A stretch of DNA of 64,000 bases from the NCBI RefSeq assembly GCF_009690625.1, contig NZ_CP033878.1, positions 2,232,001-2,296,000 on the forward strand, in the 5' to 3' direction. Made by a program: the position numbers and the translations under genes. Shown piece after piece: positions 24,103-32,234 of this stretch. Origin of the DNA: Halorhabdus sp. CBA1104 (GTDB lineage: Archaea > Halobacteriota > Halobacteria > Halobacteriales > Haloarculaceae). Every line of letters starts with the position of its first letter. Position 1 is the stretch's first letter. The notes below the pieces were generated by a model. The model searched no databases, was not told the origin of the DNA, and was given only the letters and a program-made list of their open reading frames with translations.

Positions 24103-26466
24103 TTAGCTAACCGTGCCGGGCGAGTCCGATTCAAGAATTTGGTGGACAGATTGTCGCTCGTCGTCTGGAATATCTGTCCAGTCGATCATCTCATTATCGT
24201 AGAGTAATGCCCAGACGTTCATATTGCTGTCAATGACGTGATGTTCGAATTCGTTCGAAATGACTCGCATGCGCATCTTCCCTTTGTCAGTGACATACAG
24301 TAGCGATTCAGAGTACTCCGCTGAGTTACCCGCCTGGGCTTGTAATACGAAATCCCGTTCTCGGGGAGTGAGATCGAGTGCTTCGATCGCTGTGTCGCCG
24401 ATATCCTGGTGTCGCATCAGCGCACGAATGTCACACTGGTCGTAGATTTCCTTCGCCTTCGAATTGGCCATAAATTCATCGACGGTCTGACTGATGAGAG
24501 TGAGACCGCTTCCATAGTGGCGGCTGTGCCGTGCAAACAGGTTGAGCATGTCCAGTGCCTGTTCGTGACCCAGCATATAGTGTGCCTCGTCGATCATGAC
24601 CACCATGTTCTCGGTGTTCGCCTTCGCTCGCTGGAATAGCCAGTCGAGCACGATATGCATAATGAGCCCTTCGTTACTGCCATCGGCGACGCTCGAGAGA
24701 TCGAACTGTACGATGCGATCTTCGAGGCGGACGTTCGTTTCTCCATTGAGATTCGATCGCTGCCCGCCCTGTTTGAAGTCTTCCAGTCCCAGCAAGACAC
24801 TATGAGCGTAATCGGCAATTCGTTCGGCTTGCTCGCGTTCTTCGACAGATGTTTCTGTGTTTATTGTCGTTATTTCTGAACGAACTGATTCTGGAACGTC
24901 GAGGAACTCTCCTGGTGGATCGCCGTTGGACATCTTGCGTAAGACATCTATCACATCCCCAATTTGAGGACTGGGTTGGTGATGGGTGCCGATATCCTTC
25001 GTAATCCCCCGTTCGAGGTACGCATACCGGATCGCCCGTCTGAGGACACCTTCTTCTTCTTTGCCTAACTCGCGTTTGCCTCTGAAGTGCGATTCGAACA
25101 ACCCCATCACACTCCGGATCTTGTCGTCGTACGGATCACCTTCGATATCGTCGATGCTTTCTACCTGCTTGATTTCGAGTGGATTGATCGTGGTCTGGTT
25201 GTCGATCGTTACTCTCTGCCCACCTACCGCTTCCACCAGATCACCGAATCCACCCACAGGATCGATAATGAGAACTTCTGTCTCGGGATCCATCATCAAT
25301 CGACGCCACATGACGAGTTTGGCTAGATAGGACTTCCCAGAGCCGATCTTCCCTGATATCAACATGTTGTGGCCCGACTGAGCAAACCGATCCACGATTA
25401 TTGGAGCGTTGGTTGACATCTGAAAGCCCATGAGGACACCGCTTGACTCCACGACAGACTTATCAGTAAATGGGTAGGTTGTGCCGAGAGCCTCAAGGTC
25501 CATAATTTGGGTATTCTTGACGCTATCTGTTCCGAGAGGAGCAACGGCATTCTGCGCTTCGAGCTGTCTATCGTACAAGGTCGTCACACGAGCGTTCGAT
25601 TGGGAGAGGATTTGTTTGAGTTCCTTCGTTGCTTCGTCTAGCGTCTCTTCGGAGTCGGAAATAACTTCAAAGTAGACGCCGAAGTCGAACAATTTCGTCG
25701 AACCCTCAGTCAATCCCTCCCGTAGACGGTCAACGTGAGAGAGTTGCTTTTCTTCTTCAATCGTGTTGAGTTTCCCATCACTTTTTTTCCGACGGATTTG
25801 AGAAGTGAGTCGGGTTGCTTTCACATCGAGTTTTCGTTTCATTTGCTCGGAATCACGTGGCCAGATCTGGTACGAAACGCGCAATTCTGCTCCATTTACC
25901 GATAACCCACTCGTGAATGCCTGGTCGAGCCATCCAAGGGCCACTCGGTTCGGAAAACTCGAAATTATAAGTATCCTAGCGTATCGTTCCTCACCAGAAT
26001 CCCCTAACCGTTTGACATAGCTTTGGGTTTCTGTGATACGATCGGGGGCGACATTGACTCTGGCTGATTCACTCCGTTTGTTCTCATCGCCAATGATACC
26101 GACATCAGTCGAGTCTTCAGAGTGTTTATCTTGTTGAACTGCTTCAATATGCTCTGAAAGCGTTTCTTCTGATATATCTTCACTCGATTGTTCGAGTCGG
26201 CGTGCTGCCTCTGTGAGAACCTCTGTATCGATATCGTCTTTCGAAGTCTCTGCAGATCCCATACTGAGATCGGTTTCGAGAAGGCCGTCAGTTGGCGCCA
26301 TTAGAACAATTGCACCGATGAAAACAATACCGCCACCAAGGAGGATTCCAACGGTTGGAACTACCCCGAACGTGTCTAAAAAGTCCTGAATCAATAACGG
26401 TACCAACGTGGTACTATCATCAATACCACTGCTCGTAAACTCGATCGGCGTCGCACTATCTATCAT
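24103..26466 (-). CDS. VirB4/TraC-family secretion ATPase
   Basis: 787 aa. One or two N-terminal hydrophobic helices (about 20-57) anchor it; residues about 160-300 match the second half of the VirB4 N-terminal (CagE/TrbE) domain (ARILIISSFPNRVALGWLDQ). The AAA/HerA-like motor follows: Walker A GKIGSGKSY (372-380), IDPVGGFGDL strand, Walker B VVMIDEAHYML (about 622-632), then SQTVDEFM sensor region. It powers pilus assembly or substrate transport at the membrane. The start overlaps the stop of the upstream gene by 4 nt (ATGA). The membrane helices at the N-terminus are unusual for VirB4 and recall archaeal variants. Confidence 0.88.
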   Translation of the reverse strand: MIDSATPIEFTSSGIDDSTTLVPLLIQDFLDTFGVVPTVGILLGGGIVFIGAIVLMAPTDGLLETDLSMGSAETSKDDIDTEVLTEAARRLEQSSEDISEETLSEHIEAVQQDKHSEDSTDVGIIGDENKRSESARVNVAPDRITETQSYVKRLGDSGEERYARILIISSFPNRVALGWLDQAFTSGLSVNGAELRVSYQIWPRDSEQMKRKLDVKATRLTSQIRRKKSDGKLNTIEEEKQLSHVDRLREGLTEGSTKLFDFGVYFEVISDSEETLDEATKELKQILSQSNARVTTLYDRQLEAQNAVAPLGTDSVKNTQIMDLEALGTTYPFTDKSVVESSGVLMGFQMSTNAPIIVDRFAQSGHNMLISGKIGSGKSYLAKLVMWRRLMMDPETEVLIIDPVGGFGDLVEAVGGQRVTIDNQTTINPLEIKQVESIDDIEGDPYDDKIRSVMGLFESHFRGKRELGKEEEGVLRRAIRYAYLERGITKDIGTHHQPSPQIGDVIDVLRKMSNGDPPGEFLDVPESVRSEITTINTETSVEEREQAERIADYAHSVLLGLEDFKQGGQRSNLNGETNVRLEDRIVQFDLSSVADGSNEGLIMHIVLDWLFQRAKANTENMVVMIDEAHYMLGHEQALDMLNLFARHSRHYGSGLTLISQTVDEFMANSKAKEIYDQCDIRALMRHQDIGDTAIEALDLTPRERDFVLQAQAGNSAEYSESLLYVTDKGKMRMRVISNEFEHHVIDSNMNVWALLYDNEMIDWTDIPDDERQSVHQILESDSPGTVS

Positions 26467-28229
26467 GTATCGTCATCCCTCACGTTTGAGCTATCCAGAT
26501 TGAACGGCTCTGTGTCAATTTGCATTCCTTTAGAAAATTCATCAGTCAATGGTTTTTCATTGTTATAATAGTGGTACAGAACAGCCATTGCTTCGTTTCG
26601 ATCAGTGAGCCGCTCTGACTGGACATCGAACCGTTGTAGTCCGCTCGAAATTCGGTTGAGCCGTGAATCCAGTTCTCGCAGTATTTGATGGGTGCTGATT
26701 GATTCTGAATCGTCGCCAAAGAAGTCAGCAACCGGCTCTGCCGGCGGAAACGAATCAGCCAGTGAATCAAGGAACCCGTCATCATCACTTCGAAACTGGT
26801 CGATCTGGTCGGCTGATATCGGTGCAATGATGTAGAATTCGCGCTGTTTCATATCGTTGTCAGATAGAAACTGTGTGAGCCACTCGGGATAGAGTGACCG
26901 TCCCATATCTGCAAGGCCACTCTCTCCATAGTCATCTTCTGAGAGATTACGTACAGATTGTAGCCGCTCTAAGTGGTCCGAAATATCGAAGTGTGTAGGA
27001 TACGAAACAATTTGGATCGGGAAATCCAGTGTCGCTAGGAACGAAGATTTATACGCACCGACAATCTCCGCTTTCTTTTCATTCGTGTGGATTGACCACG
27101 TCCGGGGGTGGACACGGGTGATTCCAGCATATTGTTTGTCATCTAATTTGATGAGGCCGCCAGCCCGAACGTCGTCTGGTACGAATTCTTCGTTCGAGTC
27201 GAGAACAAAATCGAAAGAGACGAGGTCTTGAGCATAATTTGATATCGACAGCGAACCACTTTCAGTGGGGTCACGGCGCTGCGGGGGATCGATAGTGCCT
27301 CGATGACGGTCATCAGGTGCTTGGGAGACACCCGTGTCGTCCGATTCCATAGATCCAAAACTGGAAGTTGATGTTTGCTGGCACCCTTGGTCGCTAACAG
27401 TCTCCGTCTCCGAGAGTGTCGCTGATTGAGAAAGCGTGTCGGCTCCTTCATCAGACTGCTCTGACTGTGCTGTCGATACTGTCGAATCCACTGAAGAAGA
27501 GTCTGTCACAGAACTCTGAGAAAGACGGTCCGATTGGGGACTTCCAGACTGTTCATTAGTAGCTTTGTCGTCGTTCGTCGATTGTTCACCGGACCGTAAC
27601 GTGTTATCTTCACTGGATTGGTCAGTGGGAGACGAGACATTATCCCGGGCAGTTTTGTTCGGAGGCCTATCACGATCTGCGTCTCGTGAACGGGCCTGTT
27701 CTCGGGAGAAATGGCCGGTCGTTTCGGCAGTTGCTTCGGTTGGGGTGCCGTCTTGGGGTTCCGTGCTATGTCTCTCCGACAGTTTCGGGCCGGATGCGCC
27801 TTGTTGGGATTGGTCTACAGTATGAGAGGACGATAATTGCTCTATTGAACTGAGCAGAGATAGCCGATGATCTATCTGTTCAGTACAAAGATGGTCAGCC
27901 GACTCGATCGCAGCTCGAAGCGAATTCGTCGAAACCCCATTGTCCAATGTGTGAGCCAGTATCCGTGTGAGCGTGATATCGTACGACTCTGGTAATCGCT
28001 GGCAATATCGCTCGAGGTGGGCTAATCGCCGGCCTTCACCGATTAACACGTGCTGTTCGCCGGCCTTCGCAAACGTGGCCAGGGCATCTTCCAAGGCCTC
28101 CTCTCCATCGAGGAGAGATTCAAGCCGAGAAATGCGATCTTGGACTGAAGCAGTTGTCTCCTCTAGGAGATGAGCCGCCTCCGTTTCGATCTCTTCACTC
28201 GGTGCTGTAGATGGAGAACTATTAGTCAT
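26463..28229 (-). CDS. Split N-terminal VirB4-domain protein with long disordered linker
   Basis: 588 aa. Residues 1-130 are helical; 130-325 are extremely Ser/Asp/Gln/Thr-rich and probably disordered. Residues about 335-500 resemble the first half of the VirB4 N-terminal domain of conjugation ATPases: RAGGLIKLDDKQYAGITRVH, then a helix and LATLDFPIQIVSYPTHFDI. The rest of that domain is in the next gene, so VirB4 seems to be split into two translationally coupled polypeptides (8-nt overlap upstream, 4-nt overlap downstream). It probably forms a complex with the ATPase at the membrane. The similarity is judged by eye. Confidence 0.6.
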   Translation of the reverse strand: MTNSSPSTAPSEEIETEAAHLLEETTASVQDRISRLESLLDGEEALEDALATFAKAGEQHVLIGEGRRLAHLERYCQRLPESYDITLTRILAHTLDNGVSTNSLRAAIESADHLCTEQIDHRLSLLSSIEQLSSSHTVDQSQQGASGPKLSERHSTEPQDGTPTEATAETTGHFSREQARSRDADRDRPPNKTARDNVSSPTDQSSEDNTLRSGEQSTNDDKATNEQSGSPQSDRLSQSSVTDSSSVDSTVSTAQSEQSDEGADTLSQSATLSETETVSDQGCQQTSTSSFGSMESDDTGVSQAPDDRHRGTIDPPQRRDPTESGSLSISNYAQDLVSFDFVLDSNEEFVPDDVRAGGLIKLDDKQYAGITRVHPRTWSIHTNEKKAEIVGAYKSSFLATLDFPIQIVSYPTHFDISDHLERLQSVRNLSEDDYGESGLADMGRSLYPEWLTQFLSDNDMKQREFYIIAPISADQIDQFRSDDDGFLDSLADSFPPAEPVADFFGDDSESISTHQILRELDSRLNRISSGLQRFDVQSERLTDRNEAMAVLYHYYNNEKPLTDEFSKGMQIDTEPFNLDSSNVRDDDT

Positions 28230-28689
28230 CTTTATTTAATTCCCCGAAAACATCATCAAACGCGATTTTATTCCACAGTGTTCCGGTGCTATCCGCTTCG
28301 TCAGAGTCTTGGATTGTGTACTGACCAGTGCTTGTTGACGTATCTCCCAGTTCAGAAATGGTATGGACGATATCCAGATGTGTCACCCGGCCTCGGCCGA
28401 CTGCCCGTGGTTTGAGATAATACGTATCAGGAGTGATTCGGCGTTTGAACGCAGCTGGAGCCCAGCTGAGGGGGGTTTGCCCCTCAGGCGTTTGAACGAT
28501 GACTAGTCCAACAAGTGAAGTCATTAAAACGATAGTTCCGATAGAAATTGAGAGAGGGATTTGGCCGATATACAAACTCGGAAGGACGACAACGAGCGGT
28601 ATCGTCCCGAGCGTGATTAGCTCGTTAAATGTCAGTCCCAAGATGAGATTGGTTCGCAGTATTTTCCCGGGTATTGGTACTGTCTTCAT
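28222..28689 (-). CDS. PrgI/VirB3-like small membrane protein
   Basis: 155 aa from ATG 28689 (MKTVPIPGKILRTNLILG); a GTG at 28716 would add nine residues. A TATA-like ACTTATACG lies about 30 bp upstream, fitting near-leaderless initiation at 28689. Two close TM helices (about 22-62) form a hairpin, followed by LSWAPAAFKRR and a soluble tail, the layout of PrgI-type proteins that precede VirB4 in conjugation loci. It is the first gene of the VirB4 operon and overlaps the next gene by 8 nt. Confidence 0.65.
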   Translation of the reverse strand: MKTVPIPGKILRTNLILGLTFNELITLGTIPLVVVLPSLYIGQIPLSISIGTIVLMTSLVGLVIVQTPEGQTPLSWAPAAFKRRITPDTYYLKPRAVGRGRVTHLDIVHTISELGDTSTSTGQYTIQDSDEADSTGTLWNKIAFDDVFGELNKDD

Positions 28690-28839
28690 ATCATGCAATA
28701 CGATCTCCACATACACGTATAAGTTTCTAATTGAACTAACATACTAATTGTTAGGATGTACTAACATGTATTGTGAGGAGGCGGCGAAGCTTCGGTAAGG
28801 ACTGTAAAAGCGAGAGTATTGACGGGGAAAGGAATACTA

Positions 28840-29076
28840 TCAGATCGTATGCGCGTCCGCGATGGGGTCAAAGCCAGCCCCGCTCTCGTGAATGTCTTCG
28901 ACGGTCACCACGACTTCCTCGCCCGGCTTGACTGGCTGTGACTGCAGATCCGAGATCGGCTGGTTGTAGTGGTTGCACCACTCGGCGCCCCCACGGTCGC
29001 CATAGTGGGTACACCCCATCCCCTCGATCCGCCCGGTAAATTCGGGGCAATCGTCGGCGAGTGGACAGTCCGGCAT
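28840..29076 (-). pseudogene. Truncated copy of the TRAM-domain gene
   Basis: Starts like the intact gene (MPDCPLADDCPEFTGRIEGM), is 98-99 per cent identical to it for 68 codons, then switches at 28872 into an unrelated tail (FDPIADAHTI) and stops. It keeps the Cys cluster and the first TRAM strands but loses most of the TRAM fold, so it is unlikely to work. Confidence 0.8.
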
Positions 29077-29115
29077 GCTGATTCGAGGTTATCTGTGTGT
29101 CGGCAAAACGTTTGC
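28873..29115. repeat. Right 243-bp direct repeat bounding the T4SS-like block
   Basis: Partner of the repeat at 9854-10096. Beyond 29115 the sequence is the ordinary chromosomal neighbour (gene at 29164), while inside 28872 the block begins. The repeat includes the promoter of the TRAM gene, so transcription may run leftwards from here into the block. Confidence 0.88.
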
Positions 29116-29163
29116 AACTGGTCCGATCTTGCCGATCAGTTAGATTTGCCGAGCAGAATGCGA

Positions 29164-29463
29164 CTATGACTGGTCACCGAGCCTGACGTCCTCGCCGGCA
29201 CCGTCGGCCCCCATCGTCAGCGTGTCGTCGGTTTCGACGGCTGAGAGGCCATCGAGCTCACAAATTGAGGCGACGGCGGAATGGTCGACAGTGATCGCCA
29301 GCGCATCGAATTCGAGGCGCTGTTCGATCGTGCCGCCACACTCCCGGATCTGTTCGGCGACGGTCTCGACGTCGGCCGCGTCATCGAGACGGACGAGGAG
29401 CGTCGCCGTCTCGCCGTCGATCGGATGGCGCTGGATCGAACGGACTGCCGGTGAGACGTACAT
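29164..29463 (-). CDS. Small conserved protein with inhibitor-I9-like pattern
   Basis: 99 aa from ATG 29463 (MYVSPAVRSIQRHP). The pattern of strand-helix-strand (TATLLVRLDDAADVETVAEQ, then FDALAITVDHSAVASICELD) and GLSAVETDDTL resembles the propeptide/inhibitor I9 fold of subtilases, here without a protease. It could be a stand-alone inhibitor or chaperone. A diverged scrap of a paralogue lies at 10150-10300 beside the left repeat. Confidence 0.6.
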   Translation of the reverse strand: MYVSPAVRSIQRHPIDGETATLLVRLDDAADVETVAEQIRECGGTIEQRLEFDALAITVDHSAVASICELDGLSAVETDDTLTMGADGAGEDVRLGDQS

Positions 29464-29507
29464 ATGAAATCGATACGCGAGCACTCACTTCGGTGCTTCG
29501 CTGGCGA

Positions 29508-29724
29508 TCAGGTGATCTCCTCGGCCGGCCCACATTCGACGAGGATTTCTGTCGAGTCCAATACGCTGCCATCAGCCGATCGGACTTCGATATCGAATGT
29601 CGGTGGTCCCCTCGATCGAAGACTTGACATAAACGTATGCACTTGCCGTGCCAGTGACTGTCACGCCGGCGGACGCCACGAGTTGTCTCCTGGTAACCGT
29701 GTTAAGATCCTCTAAGGTAGACAT
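29508..29724 (-). pseudogene. Small Tat-signal protein, apparently frameshifted
   Basis: From ATG 29724 the frame reads MSTLEDLNTVTRRQLVASAG, a twin-arginine-like signal followed by a hydrophobic stretch to AYVYVKSS, then stops at 29572. An overlapping frame (with its own ATG at 29630) continues FDIEVRSADGSVLDSTEI, LVECGPAEEIT and stops at 29508. Together they would make one exported protein of about 70 aa. Alternatives are two tiny genes or a sequencing error. Confidence 0.4.
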
Positions 29725-29944
29725 ATTATCAGTCGCCTCTGGATTTGCATTTAGTAATAGTGCCCCACAACGGGTGTATTCGATGTGCCTCCAGCAGGGA
29801 GATCCTGCTTATAGTTGTCTTCAGACCGCATTGCCGTTGTTGGATTGAGTGTATGGGCACCAGTGAGGGAGATGCTGGAATGTCCGGCACGCAACACAGT
29901 CATCGCCACAGCGATTAACTACGTCGGGACCGCATGGGAAGTCG

Positions 29945-30412
29945 ATGGACGTCCGCAACGCGGTCGAAGCTGATGCCAATGGCCTGGCAGCGCTTGCTGA
30001 CTCGCCCGTGGACGTGATGCGGAACCTGGTCCACGACCGGACGGTCCGGGTCGCGATCGCGAACGACGCGGAGGCCGCCGAGAACAGTCCGGCGGCGGAC
30101 AGTGCTGAAACTCCGGGCACGTCGCCAGAGCAGGACGAGACGCCCTCACTCGTCGGGTTCGTGAGTTTCGACGTCCGCGGTGAGACAGTCTACGTTACCC
30201 AGATCGGTGGCACCGAACCGGCGTGTACACGCTTGCTCGAGGAGCCGATCGGCTTTGCGCGTCGTGAGGACATGGACGTGGAACTGCTGGTCCCCGAAGA
30301 GGAAGCTGCTGTCCGGCGGGCAGTCGAGGCCGCTGCGTTCACCGCTGTCGGCGACGGGCCGCGCTTTCTCGGGCAGTCGACGACCCGGTATCGCCTCGAT
30401 CCAGGCGAGTGA
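29945..30412 (+). CDS. GNAT-like N-acetyltransferase
   Basis: 155 aa from ATG 29945. Begins MDVRNAVEADANGLAALADS, typical of GNAT N-termini, followed by an Ala/Asp-rich insertion (about 40-70), LVGFVSFDVRGETVYVTQIG (strands 3-4) and a degenerate CoA-binding region. The classical Q/RxxGxG/A loop is not obvious, so the acetyl-CoA binding is uncertain. Substrate unknown. Monocistronic. Confidence 0.62.
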   Translation: MDVRNAVEADANGLAALADSPVDVMRNLVHDRTVRVAIANDAEAAENSPAADSAETPGTSPEQDETPSLVGFVSFDVRGETVYVTQIGGTEPACTRLLEEPIGFARREDMDVELLVPEEEAAVRRAVEAAAFTAVGDGPRFLGQSTTRYRLDPGE

Positions 30413-30507
30413 GGCCGGCCAGGGCAGGCCAGATCAGCTAGAGGGTGGTATATACACGCACGGAGAAGGAAGGAACGCTCTTTACGCTCTGTGCGCGTGG
30501 CTAGAAC

Positions 30508-31218
30508 ATGCCACCAGGATACGACTTCGGCGACGAGCTCGAATCACAGACAGACACGTATCTCGATCACCTCAACGAGTGTGTCGGACTCCTGCCGGAG
30601 CTGCTCGAACAGTACGAGAACGACGAGGACCACGCGGAGACCGTCGACCGCATCGGCGAACTCGAGAGCGAGGGCGATCGGATGATTCGCTCGATTACGA
30701 GTTCGATCACCAACGCGGACCCGGAAGATATGGGGCTGTTGAACTCCCGAATCAACCAGAACCAGTCGGAACTCATCGAGTTCTACAAGGAAGTCGACTC
30801 GCTGGCGAACGTCACCGAATTGATCGCCGACGAGCTCTCGATGATGCAACCACCGACCGACACCGACTGCTATAGCGGGCTTCGAGAGATGGCCGAACAC
30901 GTCGCTGATATGACCGAGACCCTAGAAGATGTCGTCGAGCGATTCGTTCACGGCCTCGGGACGACCAGTGGGTCAGACACGCTCTACGACGAGATCGAAG
31001 CCATCAGGGACATGGAGAGTCGGTGTGACGGGATCAAAAACGACGTCATCGAGACCGCATTCCGTGACGAAGAGACCGCCAAAGCGCTGATGTACCGGGA
31101 ACTGGCGATCCGTTTCGACGACCTCGCCAACACGATGGAAGACGTCACCGACCGGATCATCGTCATCGCCAGTGACGAACCGAGCCTCGTCACCGAGATC
31201 GACCCTGCTGAAGAGTAA
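30508..31218 (+). CDS. DUF47/PhoU-like protein (phosphate transport accessory)
   Basis: 236 aa, all-helical, acidic, with the two-fold PhoU-type repeats: NECVGLLPELLEQYENDEDH, IGELESEGDRMIRSITSSI and later IRDMESRCDGIKNDVIE. The E/D-rich metal-binding motifs (ELESEGDR and DMESRCD) are those of the DUF47 (TIGR00153) family, which usually partners Pit-type phosphate transporters. No transporter lies next to it here. Cytoplasmic, probably regulatory. Confidence 0.82.
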   Translation: MPPGYDFGDELESQTDTYLDHLNECVGLLPELLEQYENDEDHAETVDRIGELESEGDRMIRSITSSITNADPEDMGLLNSRINQNQSELIEFYKEVDSLANVTELIADELSMMQPPTDTDCYSGLREMAEHVADMTETLEDVVERFVHGLGTTSGSDTLYDEIEAIRDMESRCDGIKNDVIETAFRDEETAKALMYRELAIRFDDLANTMEDVTDRIIVIASDEPSLVTEIDPAEE

Positions 31219-31315
31219 GAGCGGTGGTCCCGACCGTCGATCCGTCGAGGTCACGTGTAGAGCGGACGCGGCCGGCTGACTGAACATATTTCTGCACGTG
31301 GCACGTGGGTCAGAT

Positions 31316-31396
31316 ATGACATACGACAACAGTATCGCTGGCAAGCTTGAGACCGAAAGCCAAGAGACTGCAACAGGAGGGCGCTCCTACCGATGA
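31316..31396 (+). CDS. Possible 26-aa upstream peptide coupled to the BtpA gene
   Basis: ATG 31316 opens MTYDNSIAGKLETESQETAT, ending GGRSYR, with the stop overlapping the next start as ATGA (31393-31396). An AT-rich stretch (ACATATTTC near 31284) lies about 30 bp upstream of the peptide start. It could be a leader peptide or only part of the 5' UTR. Confidence 0.35.
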   Translation: MTYDNSIAGKLETESQETATGGRSYR

Positions 31397-32205
31397 GTCT
31401 CGATTTCGGCGGCGATCGAGCGGTCGTCGGGATGGTACACCTACCACCGTTGCCCGGTGCGCCGGCGTTTGACGGCGACAGGGACGCGATCCGAGAGACG
31501 ATGGTGCGAGATGCCCGGCGCTTGGCCGCCGGCGGCGTCGACGCCGTGATGGTCGAGAACTTCGGTGATGCACCCTTCTATGCCGAAGACGTGCCAAAAC
31601 ACGTCGTCGCATCGATGACAGCTCTCGTCACCGACCTCCGTCGAGAGATCGACCTGCCCGTGGGCGTCAACGTGCTCAGAAACGACGCCGAAGCGGCGGT
31701 GTCGATCGCGGCAGCGGCCGGGGCGTCGTTCGTCCGCGTCAACGTCCACTCGGGTGCGCGCCTCACCGACCAGGGCGTCGTCACCGGGCGGGCAGCCGAA
31801 ACAGTCCGGCTCCGTGAGCGCCTGGACACCGATGTCTCGATACTCGCGGACGTGGACGTCAAACACTCTGCGCCACTGGCCGACCGGCCACTCGAGGAAG
31901 AAATCGCCGAGCTGCTAGAACGAGGCCACGCTGACGGCGTCGTCGCGAGCGGGTCGGGAACCGGGGCCGAGACGGACCGCGACCATCTCCGTCGCGTCGT
32001 CGATGCACGCGACGAGCTCGGGGTTGATTCGCCGGTGTTCGTCGGGAGCGGCGTCACAGCGTCGACGGCGGCTGAGACGCTCGCTCTCGCCGACGGCGCG
32101 ATCGTCGGCACCGCACTCAAGCAAGACGGAGAAACGACTGGGCCCGTCGACGAAGAACGGGTACAGCAGCTGGTCGAAGCGGCAAAAGCCGACGGCGACC
32201 GCTGA
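31393..32205 (+). CDS. BtpA/SgcQ-family TIM-barrel protein
   Basis: 270 aa. VVGMVHLPPLPGAP (residues 10-23), DAVMVENFGDAPFY (about 50-63), FVRVNVHSGARLTDQG and PVFVGSGVTASTAAE are the conserved motifs of the BtpA family (PF03437, COG0434). Members include a photosystem I biogenesis factor and proteins next to sugar/nucleoside kinases. Here a PfkB kinase is convergent just downstream (30 nt between stops), suggesting a shared nucleoside or sugar pathway. Enzymatic activity is not established. Confidence 0.85.
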   Translation: MSLDFGGDRAVVGMVHLPPLPGAPAFDGDRDAIRETMVRDARRLAAGGVDAVMVENFGDAPFYAEDVPKHVVASMTALVTDLRREIDLPVGVNVLRNDAEAAVSIAAAAGASFVRVNVHSGARLTDQGVVTGRAAETVRLRERLDTDVSILADVDVKHSAPLADRPLEEEIAELLERGHADGVVASGSGTGAETDRDHLRRVVDARDELGVDSPVFVGSGVTASTAAETLALADGAIVGTALKQDGETTGPVDEERVQQLVEAAKADGDR

Positions 32206-32234
32206 TAGCCCAGCGCGCAAGCTGAGGGCTGGAG

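Noticed and set aside
9854-29115. Classical integrative conjugative element
   Set aside because: VirB4, VirB6 and pilin genes are present, but I find no relaxase, VirD4-type coupling protein, integrase or tRNA-type att site inside or at the edges of the block.
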